From NCBI GenBank assembly GCA_016785225.1, contig JAFBJZ010000112.1:1612001-1676000 (forward strand): a stretch of 64,000 bases of DNA. Reading direction: 5' to 3'. A program made the translations under genes and the position numbers. Origin of the DNA: Psettodes erumei. Taxonomy: Eukaryota > Chordata > Actinopteri > Pleuronectiformes > Psettodidae. The notes below the pieces were generated by a model. It made no database searches and was not told where the DNA came from. It was given only the letters and a program-made list of their open reading frames with translations. This document shows, in pieces, positions 12,651 to 23,197 of the stretch; the stretch's first letter is position 1; every line of letters begins with the position of its first letter.

Positions 12651-12938
12651 TCAAGCAGTGTCAGTAAAGGAGTGTGGATGGGATTCATGAATCTCTGGAA
12701 GTTGGCACTTAGGTCGTATTGGCAACTTAGCTAAGAGGCAAGATACATGTGAGCTTCGCCTCAACTCAGTCTGACCCTGTTCTCCCAACTGGTGAAACAT
12801 GCCCACTAGTGCACAGACTTGGAGTGCAAATGACTTGAAGGCTCTGACGTCACCACTCCTGATGTTAGGTCCATCCATCAGTTTGGTGATCCGTTTCAAG
12901 ACCAGATGTTGACTGTACAACTCAGTGAGTGCTCTCAT
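12651..12938 (-). pseudogene. BEL/Pao gag, middle part (decayed)
   Basis: The fragment contains LKRITKLMDGPNIRSGDVRA and, further on, LGEQGQTELRRSSHVSCLLA followed by KLP. This pattern (rG.P.i, D...f...V, LG....EL.S, L..KLP) is characteristic of BEL/Pao gag. It is separated from the N-terminal part by frame breaks. Confidence 0.7.
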
Positions 12939-13375
12939 GGTGTCACTAAATGGGAATGGACTGTTGCTTTATGAATCAGCGATGAGCAGTGCTTCTTCAC
13001 ACTAAAGTTGATCTGTCAATATCTGCAACTTGAAATGTTCTGGAGCATCAAGTGGGAGTATGTTGTCTAAAGCTAACTTCAAACTTGCAAACTCACATGG
13101 GGTCCTCATTTTACGAGATCAGGGATTGTTGGTTGAGGCCGATGATAAGTCTCTGCTGGTGGGGGTCTACCAAGAGGGGGTGAAGTCTGAGGCCAGTCAT
13201 CTCATTGCAGGCGATCAGGTGGATGTTGACAAAGATCACCAGGGTAGTGCCTGTGCCTGTACTGATGAGTGACCGTAATAGCCATATTCATGAGCAGGAT
13301 GGTAGCAACTGTCAGGGCGATCAGGGGAAGGATACTTGTGATCTTGTCTGTAGTAGTTATCATCATAATGGGCTC

Positions 13376-14068
13376 TCAGACTGGGCAGTCTATGAGATCT
13401 GCAGGCTGACTGTAGCTGCTGTCATCATGATCGTAAACATCATCAACCTGGAGAATGATATCGGCTATCAGGCTGTTTGAGTGAAGCACTAGGATGAGGG
13501 CAGTGACTGTCCATAAGCTGACTTGGAATAGCACCAGGTGTAGGGCACAGGGTGCGTTGTTCTTGATAGAGCTGCTGTGAATATCAACAGCCTGTTGAAT
13601 GTTGAGGTTACCCTTTGTTGTTTGTGGGGGCAAGTCTTGAGATTGAGTTGGTGACTTGGGGGAAGATGATGGTGACTGTGCTGAGCCTTGACTGTGCAAC
13701 CCTGCTCCCCTTAGACTGTGAGTGAGCTCCTCAATCAGGCCATGCTGACTGTCCTGTGGGTGTAGAGACTTCTCACTGACTGGCACCTGTGGAGCACTTT
13801 CATGCTGATGTAGGTCCTCGTGACCGCTGAATAACACCAGTTTACTAGCGTGCACAGGTGTGGATGACGTCTCATCCTCATGCAGTCTGGACCGTGACAT
13901 GGGGTGCTGTGAAGCTACAGGAGAACTCGAGATGACTTCTGTAAGGCGTCGCACATCTTGTCGCAGTTGGTCATGTTCCTCTCTCATATTATGAATGTAT
14001 TGAAGAAACTGTTTGTCTGACCTGTTCATCTTATGGGAGGTGGTGCTTAGGGGGGTAATCCACCTCAT
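13376..14068 (-). pseudogene. BEL/Pao gag, N-terminal part (decayed)
   Basis: A long minus-strand open frame with candidate starts at 14068 and 14029. From 14029 it reads MNRSDKQFLQYIHNMREEHD, a charged, coiled-coil-like start typical of BEL gag. A Ser/Pro/His-rich middle follows. The frame opens further upstream into the primer binding site without an ATG. It stops at 13376, and gag sequence resumes in other frames downstream. Confidence 0.6.
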
Positions 14069-14180
14069 CGTCCTGGAGGTATGATGACAGTTGGCTGCGT
14101 CTGCGCAGGCAAGACTCAGACTCTCTGTATGGGTTTCTCTCTTTGATGCTGAACATGTAAGGCTGAAGCGGTTGCTCCAA

Positions 14181-14197
14181 TCCAGCTCCAAGGACCA
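14181..14197 (-). other. Primer binding site complementary to tRNA-Tyr (probable)
   Basis: The minus strand reads TGGTCCTTGGAGCTGGA five bases inside the 5' LTR. The 3' end of vertebrate tRNA-Tyr plus CCA predicts TGGTCCTTCGAGCCGGA, so 15 of 17 positions agree. The position and the leading TGG are as required for a primer binding site. Confidence 0.7.
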
Positions 14198-14202
14198 AAA
14201 AT

Positions 14203-14966
14203 TGTATGAAAGACTACATGGGGATCTTTGGTGCTAACAATTGCTTCAGGGTGTTGGGTCAGGACACTGCTGTAATGGTCGGGGGTGAGCACATTAATAA
14301 GAGGCAGAGTCCATTCGTACAGTTCCATCTGTTAATCTGCGTTTTTCGTATGTGTGGGTGTGTGTGTGGTTGCTGCAATACAAACACAACAATACAGACT
14401 GATTAAGAAAGTAAATAAAGTACAACTTAAACATAAACATATGCCGAACTAGATATATCTATAATCAGATAACTGAAATACAGCTCCAGATTGGTTATGA
14501 AACTTAAACGTTAATTGGTCAATTAACACAAAATGGGAATTAATCTAAGCAACATAAGTAGGACAGACATTGTCACTGATCAATTAGCAATGTATGAACA
14601 ACAGAGATTAGCAATACAGTAACATGAACCTCTCTGGCTATTTCTAGTTAGCGGCTAGCTCCAAGTCACCCATTAGCGACTAATTGTTCTTCACATTATA
14701 CAAACAGATGGCAAAAACTACTGCTACGTCATCAAAATAGAAATGATGGGTGATGGATGAACACAAACATCAACAGAGTGTAACACATTAGTAAACAACA
14801 TAACTCACGGCTCTATGGACAAACACACTGCAGAGATCGTTCAGTCGATGTTGGCTCTAAACCGATCGGGACGTTCAAGGACCTTGGCAGTGTGGGAATT
14901 CATATGCGTGGCTAATTATGAACAACCCAACGAGGGAAACATGCACAGAGGACGACCTTTTGTACA
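14203..14966 (-). repeat. 5' LTR of the BEL/Pao element (764 bp)
   Basis: In element orientation this is the upstream LTR. It starts TGTATGA and ends TGTACA on the plus strand, and aligns along its length with 10821-11483. It contains a segment of roughly 50 bp around 14728-14790 (AAATGATGGGTGATGGATGA and following) that the other LTR lacks. Confidence 0.85.
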
Positions 14967-17900
14967 TGGGGCACTGATACAGTTGTCCAAAAAACAAAAA
15001 CAAAAAAACACAGAATCCTCAATTAATTCTGTGAACTCTGTTGTGGCTGACCTGTGGTTCTGAATCTGCATTGAAGGTGACCTTAGTTAAACCTTTTAGG
15101 TGGGTTAGTTGCTTATTTAAGGCAGGTTTGATTGCAGATTTGACCAAATTCTGCAAATTTCCCCCAAAAACATAGTGACAAGAATATTTTTTTTCTGTTC
15201 TTTAAACTTAATGTGTAACAGTAAGTAACTATGGTGACAAATAACAGTGTCAACTAGAACCATATTCTGCATTTGAAATATCTGGGTGTTTACATCACCA
15301 GTAAAACCAGTTCTCGGATTAACAGCAACACCTGTTGTGACCAATTAAATTTAGATTTAAACTAAGAATTTTCAGAGAGTCACACTTGAAATGAAATATT
15401 CAGGCTTTTATCTTGTTTACATGTAAAATATCCACCCAATGCAATACAATGTCAACTGTTTAAAAGTGTCTTTTTTTCATCTTATTCTTCTGTCATAAGT
15501 GGCACATGAAGGAAGCACACACAACTACAAAACATCTGACTGTGACAAATACAGAACAAACACAACGAGAAGCTGAGCGAGATCACAAGCCACCAAGCCA
15601 AGAGCTGAGGCAATAAGGAACATGACTGTGCCAAATCCTCAGCAAAGCCAGAGAGAGAGAAATAAAAAAATCTAAATTCCTCCAAATCAAATCTCTTCCC
15701 CTCCAAGCCTTATTAAAGAGTGATGGAACAAATAATCCCAAACAGATATCTCATAGTCACCTACTGTAACAGTGGTAAAATATTGGGAAAAAAATGTTTA
15801 CCTCACCTCCAACCAACAGCAATGGGGCTCCTGGGAATTCTCCAAGACAGTTTTAAGAAAACAGAAAGCCACCAAAGACAGACTGTCTGAACACATCGAG
15901 AGGAGGATGAGGAAAAACACACCCAGGCAATATATTTTCACACCGAAAAACTGTTAAATATAGTATAACACTGAGGATAGAAATTGTGCAGTGCACAGTG
16001 TCTCAGAGGGCCTGAGGCAAAAATGGAGAAGGGGCCATACTTGAGTTGAATGGCTATGAAAGTATGAGTTTGGGTAGAATATTAATATAGTTTTCACAGA
16101 GAGAGAGAGAGGGGGAGAAATTCACACAAACCACTATAAAGAATAACAATGTGAATTCAAGCTGCCAGACGTGCGTATTAGGAGACAGGCTTGGTTGATG
16201 GTGAATGTCAGCCACCAATAGGTTGACCTGTTATCAGTGAAAACATTTTTTGTTGCATTCTCACATGCTCACATTATGTCTTCAGCGACCCTTCAGGACC
16301 TCGCTTCTGGGGAAAAGTAAGGGTCTTATGTGCACTATGCTTTTGGCAAAAGGTTACCGGCAGAGCAATACTTAAGGCAAACAAAGGAGCCCCTGCGAGC
16401 CACTTAGACTTTGAGGTGGTTTAATTTGAGATTCACATTTGAATTGCCGTAGTGCTCCTCTGCTGAGATGTGAAGCATGGCAGTATCCCGCCAGCACAAC
16501 TTTGTTTAATGACGTTCATAAAGAAGCTGTTCTGCACAAATAGAGCAAGTGGAGTTACATGGAATGTAAGATTATGCCACACCTGCAGATTGCCTTGTTA
16601 AAATCATTGAACAAAGAGCACACCTCAGATGAAGGTCCACTCTTCTTTCATCTGAAGCTCTTCAGATACTCGGTCCCCAGACCATGTCGACCCGCAGGAA
16701 ATACAGAATAAAGCACTTGAACTGATGCACTCTCATTTTATAACCATCATACCAATAGTAAAGGTAAGTAAAGGGTACTTATGGAGTGGGGTGGGATGAA
16801 ACCCTAATCACCTTAGAGTGGCACCAAGCTAAACATCTATGTTATTATGCAACATATGTGCAGCTATGAACTGTTTCATCAGACCCATTAAAACTACCCC
16901 CCACCACTCATCGTCAACACTCCTCTGCAGCTGTGTAATCACTGCGCTATTAAATTTGCACATTTCTGTACATTGACATTGCACACTGTTATTAAGCCTT
17001 GTGTCTCTTGTCTCAATATATTTTGATTTATTGTTTATTTAATTCGTACCACATTTCTACTGTAAATAAGTGTATTTTTTGTTTTCTATGAATTTATATG
17101 CCTGTGGCAGTAGTGTGTTTTCTGTCATTTTTACATTTTCATACATTTTTTAAATATATATTTGTTTATCTGTATGCACTCCACCTATCAAAATTCCTTG
17201 TATGTGAAAAACTACTTGGCCATAAACGATTGATCATAAATGATTGTGATTTCGATCTTTGATTTGAGACAGTACATATTCATTTGATACTTTGTGTTAT
17301 ATGTTTTTCATGAACTACAGCATACAATGTATAATGATAATGTGTATGATGATGCTGTGTGTATGCTCTGGTTCGATAAAAACATTGATCATTACAGAAA
17401 TTACCTTTATTACAAACAGCACACTAGTTTCTTCTTCTTGTTCCAGATTGCCTTCCTGCCTCTTTGCTCGACTCATCTAAAAAACCTGATGTGCTGTTGC
17501 CTTTCAGGCTGCTCTGTTATTCTTTTTTCATTCTCCCCCTTGCTCTTTTCATGCATTAGTTGCTCGGCAACATCAAGTGGTATTTGGTGGTATAGAAAAA
17601 ATAGTGGGGAAGAAACAGCACATTCGGTGAGAAGGGTCCTTTGTTATTTTGCAGAGCTCCTGAGTCTGAAAAACACTTGGATCTTGGACGAGACCTCCAC
17701 CAAGGCTGACATTCACTGATTAAACAGTTTTGCTATTCCTAATTCTAATCATAAACACCACATTTAAATGGTTCTCATGAGTGATAAGCTTATATTTGTT
17801 TGTTTTTTTATCATGTATGGCACAGTGTGGAGTTGATATTTCAATGGATGCTTCCCAACATTATTTTCATTCTGTTGTGAGAGTAATGCACACTCCTGAG

Positions 17901-20900
17901 GACTGCTGATGTCAGTAATAGGTATCTTTTACAAACATCCCCAGTCATAATTATGACGTGAATGTAGTCTTGAAGGCTGTTTATGAGTGAGAAACTGGTA
18001 ATTATGCTGCAGCATGTAAACCAAAGGACTGTTAATAGTGATGACTAATGAGCATATATTTCACTTGGCCTGTTGCGTCTGACAACAGTCTGCCTACCAC
18101 CTGCTGCTCACTGATTTAGTATCACTATTCCAGCCTCAAATATATGGTGCAGTAGAGTTATCAGGAGTGTCACACATGCCCACACAGTCCTGGTAAGAGG
18201 TGGAATCAGCTAAAACAATCAAAATCACATGCGACGGTTCGTCTCTCTGACACTGTGTAACTTCTTCAAATGAAGTTGAAATGCTTCCAACAACACATTG
18301 ATCTCAGTATGCAAAGCTAATTACAGTGTACAGTGCACCAATTAGCTCTTATATAATTGCCTCTTGAATGCTGGGTGTTGAGTGGCCTCTGGAGTATGAG
18401 TCTGTGTTTGAAGCAAATATAGATCTCTTTATTATCCTCCGAAAAATATGCTGTTGTTTATTCATCACTTTTTTATATCTAAGAAAGTAGTGATTGTGAT
18501 CTGATAAGGAAGGTTAATGCATTCTGCCTTTGCATCTGGTACGTACAAGATCATGGTAATTGGGCCAAAATGATCAAACCATTAACAGGGAACTGAACAA
18601 GCCTCTTGCCTTTTTTCTTTAAGCCACTCTAATGAATTTCTGTTTATGTCTGAGAGGAAACACAGGATCCCTCCTTGTGTGTGTTTACCATGCTGCAATG
18701 CAGATAAATGGCTGTCACGCAAGGATGTGTACACATGGCAGATATACACTGCACTAACATCATTTAGACAGTGTACAACTTGATAAGAGTTAGTGCTGTA
18801 AGCATTATTAGTCAATTAATGGCTTCCTGGAGGTTATATTACAGGGTTACTGGACAGCCATGCAGCAGTCAATGAAGTCCAGTGAACACAGGCTCTGTGG
18901 GTTTAGCCTCAGTCTGAATGTCCACTCATTTGTACATCAACCAGCTGACCTGTGATGACCCCACCCTGCCCCACCCCATCTGCACAGGACAATGTGTTTC
19001 TGTACGGTGACAATTTTTTCTTATGCCCATTTGTGAGAGAGGGGGACAAGGGTATTTAGTTGTTAGCATTAACTGTGCTCCTCTGAATATTGATGAGTCA
19101 CACTACATGGGTTTGAGTATCTTTTGGCCTCATTTATTCTGGTTTCTTCTGTAGTTGTTCTGTAGCTGTGTATCTCTGTTCTAAGGATTTGGCGTATGCA
19201 ACATGTGACACTGACAGTTTTGCTTCATCTCATTTCGTTTGCATGTCGTGCTAACATGTGTTAAGATGTCTTCGTCTTGTATTTTCATTACTTTTGCAAT
19301 TAAATGAACTGAAGTTAAACTAATTTGTATGTGCAGTGTGCTGAGCTTAGTTGCCAGTTTGTTAGGTATGCAATACGTCTTACTATATACAATGCAGTCC
19401 AACAGCACGACAGTATACAGTGCTATTATGATATTCCGTTTCTGTTGACCCTGAATCAGAAAGGTTTTGAATTGCATGATGTTTTCTTTTCTACCAACGG
19501 ATAAAAATATTACAAACCTGTCAATACATTTCAACCTAAACTGTAGTTCCAGCCTCCACATTATCAAACCAACACCCATGTAACACCCGTCCTTCTTTTT
19601 TGGAACAGTGAACAGCTCCAGGGTTTAATGTGGAAAAAGAACACATTTCTGACAAACACTGAAACCTCTACAACACTTGAGCTAAAGTTGAACAGACTTA
19701 TGTCTGGGCCTGGGAATCAGGACTCTTAGGTCTAATACCTATACACCCTAACTACTGATGATGATGAAGGTGAATTATCTTACTGATTTTCCTGATGATT
19801 GGCTCATCAGTGGAGCTGCTCGATTCATAAAGCAGTCTCTCTTTAGTCTTCTCCCCTCAGGTCATTTATCTCTCCATGACACTGTTCTTTCTCCTGTTTG
19901 AAAGGAAGAACTGTACAGTGCAGAGGTGTGTAATCTGAACACCTGTAGAAAATGTTAGCTTGAATCACAGCTAGATAACAGTCCTCTTGTACACTATGGT
20001 TCAGCAAAAGTCCCAGTTTTTGATCTTTTCATTGAAGCTGCTTTCAGCCATCAATGAAACCTGCAGCAATTAATGGTCCAATACTGGCCCCATCAGTAAA
20101 ACACAAGTATATGTTAGGCATCCAGTTCTCATCTCCCATACAAACACATCCCTGAGACTCCTCAGAAACATCTGAATACAGTGAGGGCATAAAGAGTCTC
20201 ACTCACTTGTTTGCGCCTCCACTTTTAATCAAAAGCCGGATGCAACAATTTGAGGCCTGCTCTCTGGAGATTGTTCAAAGTCCTTCTGGCAAAACAGAGG
20301 AAATTATGAACAGAAAGAAAGTGGCTACAGCAGCAGAGCTCATCCCACAGTGACAGCTGTAATATATTGATCATCAGAGGCTGGTTGAACCTCAACGCCT
20401 GAGATCATTCAAAGACGGATGCTTTTTGAGCTGATACGTTTATTAAAAGCACCTTCATCTTCATGCAGAGATTACAGTCAGAACTGATGAGAGTAAGGTC
20501 AACAAGGTCAACATCAAAAGGTTACTAACTGCTCATCTTCATGTTAATTGTAACTCTCACCTCTGTTGAATATTTTGTTCTTACGATAATTTTCTGAATA
20601 ATTGTCCTGACTCTGTTGCATTGTGGTTTGGAAGAAAAAAATCTAATGGATTTTAGTTTTTTTGAGTCCCTGCTTGCATAATATCTTCTATTTATGAGTC
20701 TTTAATTTGCAACAACTGTACTGTCTCTGTCTTTTAAATCTGCATTTATAGTATCCTAAATTCTGTTTCCCTTAAAGTGAAAATGAACTTAAGTTAAACA
20801 TAATTGTTGAGCATCTGTACTTTGAAGAACTTCCCCACTGTGTGGAGGCTGCCCCTACATCAGAGTGTAGGCAAACATGAGTGGGACTGTCCCTACACTT

Positions 20901-22007
20901 CATAGACCCCTGTTCTCATTGTAAGAGCCTTTTCTCTTGTGACTTTGAAAGTCAAACATACTGTTCAGAAATGCTGTGTCCATGAGCAATCTTTTTCTTG
21001 TCAACAGTTCTTTGATATGGGAACCGAGTCATACATGACACTTGGTTGTGACTGTCACTATCACACCGAGAGTACACAACATCAATTCTAACTTCAAATG
21101 AGGGGAGCAGTCCAATACCCAGTCCAGGGATCATTAACAATCAGGCAGCAGCATCCAAACACAGTACAAGTCCAAACAACAAGAAACTATGGTCAAAACA
21201 GAAACAGGTCCAAACACTGTGACGAGGAAATTCAAGGCAAGGTTGGAACCCTGATGTGACAGGACAGACAAGATAGCAAAATGAGGGAAACATACAGATA
21301 CTCAAGTCCAGGAATGCTGATTTGACAATGAGACACAGGTGAAGCACATGAGGGCTAGCCAGGTAATAGGACGTTACCTTACTAGGCTAGTGTGGTATGA
21401 CAATCACCAATCTGAACTGGTCTGACAAGTTTCCTCATCATACTGATAACACTCATCATACTGACCACAGCTACAAGGACATAGAATGAATCTCCATTTT
21501 CTTTATGTCTGGTGAGGATACAGACTTTTTATCTGCACACTAAGCTCAATGTCAGTCTTTAAGCAAAGTATCATCTACATCAAGTAGAAGTTTAAGACCT
21601 GTGGCTTCCTGTTCTGCGAGGGAGCTGGAAATGTTAAAACAGCTTTTACATCCAACTCATTAAGGTAACTCTAGCTTGCTAACTTGAGTTGACAAAGTCT
21701 GCCAGCAACAGTTTCAGTTGTGAAATGAGAGCTGAGAAGCCTGCTGTTGCCATCAGAAATGAGTCACCTGTTGTTTGAGCGGTGCCACAGGTATCGTTCC
21801 AAACAGCATCTGTGCCGCATGAGGATGGAAACAGACAGCTGCAGCAGCAATAACTAATGAGGGTGGGGTGTAGCAAATGTCCAATGCTGCAGAGGGAAAG
21901 TGAGTGAAGTAAAATAAATCTGGTTTTGTTTGGTGTTTGGTGTTGTTTGGGTACGATAGACTATACAAAAAAATGGCAGAAGCGTCTTCAACCTCTGTTC
22001 TACTGAA
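14967..22007. other. Intergenic, no gene seen
   Basis: About 7 kb of AT-rich DNA with only short chance open frames. A small GA-repeat lies at 16098-16111. I see no tRNA, exon-like block with splice sites or further LTR sequence. Confidence 0.65.
16098..16111 (+). repeat. Short GA repeat
   Basis: About seven GA units followed by GGGGGAG. Minor simple repeat. Confidence 0.8.
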
Positions 22008-22440
22008 TGACCATCAGGGGGCGACTCCACTGGTTGGTTTGTATAGAAGTCTATGAGAAAACGATTCTACTTCTCACTGGATTTATGACTTCAGTAAACA
22101 TTTTCATTTTTAGTTTATGGTCTCAATCACTTGTTTCAACTTTTCTTCAACACATGATGTTCATTTAGTAAATTATGGTCTGATTTAGAGGAAAAAAAGA
22201 CAATAAAGCAGGAGATGTTTCAAGGTGTAGCTACAGTGTGACTGACATGTAGTGCAGCGACCCACCAATTGTTTCGATCGTGTATTCTGTATCGTTCTCA
22301 AAAGTCAGACTCTATCACTACCCTGTCATTTCAAAAACCAATAACATGGCTGCAGCTGAACTGCCAAACGAGAGGTTTCAAAACAGTACTTCACAAACCA
22401 ATGGATGATGTCACAGTGGGTTGCCACTTGGTGACACCAT
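22008..22440 (+). repeat. Dispersed teleost repeat with CCATCAGGGGGCGACTCC head
   Basis: It begins TGACCATCAGGGGGCGACTC and continues TAGAAGTCTATGAGAAAACG, TTTATGGTCTCAATCACTTG, ATGATGTTCATTTAGTAAAT, CAATAACATGGCTGCAGCTG and CACAAACCAATGGATGATGT. I recognise this order of blocks as an abundant short repeat in fish genomes. I leave its class open. Confidence 0.6.
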
Positions 22441-22842
22441 GTCCTGCCATTCACTGCAGGTTTCTACGCTGACTCAACATGGACTTCACTCTGTAGGACT
22501 GAGGCAGGTGCTGCCTCTTCATCATCTGAAAGCTTCAAGCACGCACACTTGTTCTAAATGTGTGAATGTGTGACTCAGGTGAGGGTCCTTTCAGCTTGCC
22601 CTGACAACAGAAGTACTGTGACACCTCCTTTGACCAGTCCATACAGATGTAAAATCAGTCCTGAAACAGGTTATTGAAAATGTCTGCCTGGCTGTTTCCT
22701 CGTCAAACACTCAGTAATACTCAGTTCATCTCTGTGCAACTAAAGCTCTCAGTCCACCACTGTCCCTGAATCTTTTCATTTCCAGTAGTAATGGAAAATG
22801 TCTCCCCAGTTTTTTAAAATTGAATACAGAACTCGTGTGCCA
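22441..22842. other. Intergenic, no gene seen
   Basis: No recognisable feature between the two dispersed repeats. Confidence 0.6.
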
Positions 22843-23197
22843 GGGTGGCATGGTAGTGCACTGGCCGGCTTCACTTCAAGATTGGGGTTCCAACCTGACT
22901 GGGGCTCATCTGTGTGGAGTTAAATTTTCTCCACGTACTCTGGCTCCCTCCCATTTCATCAAAAGCATGCAGGTTGGGTTGGGTTGATTTAAGTTGACTG
23001 ACCACACAGTCACACCTACAGGTAACTGTAGTTGCTGTAATGCTGTAATGAATGGTCACTTGTCTCTATGTGTCAACCCTGTGATGGACTGGTGACCTGT
23101 CCAATGTGTACTCCACCCTTGCCAAATGTAAACTGGGATTGACTCCAGCACCCCTACCTCCCTCAAAGGAGAAGTGGTACAGGAAATGGATGGAGAA
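22843..23197 (+). repeat. Dispersed teleost LINE-type repeat fragment (plus copy)
   Basis: Same family as 9892-10230 in reverse. It contains GGGTGGCATGGTAGTGCA, CTGTGTGGAGTTAAATTTTC, GTACTCTGGCTCCCTCCCA, AAGCATGCAGGTTGGGTTG, CCCTGTGATGGACTGGTGAC and GGAAATGGATGGAGAA, in the consensus order. Confidence 0.7.

Larger units (their letters stand above)
10821..14966 (-). mobile_element. Degenerate BEL/Pao LTR retrotransposon, internally deleted
   Basis: Two related long repeats (10821-11483 and 14203-14966) begin TGTATGA and end TTGTACA on the plus strand. They enclose about 2.7 kb. The internal part read on the minus strand holds a primer binding site, a decayed gag with a BEL-type cysteine-rich knuckle region, and a remnant of the RT/RNase H junction of pol. 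Protease, the RT core and integrase are missing, so the copy cannot move by itself. Flanks TCGGG and TGGGG could be a mutated 5-bp target duplication. The LTRs differ by substitutions and by about 100 bp in length, so the insertion is old. Confidence 0.85.

Noticed and set aside
13376..14191. Possible host gene of 271 codons
   Set aside because: It lies inside the two LTRs directly after the primer binding site, and downstream fragments show BEL/Pao gag and pol signatures, so it is element gag. The first 41 codons have no ATG.
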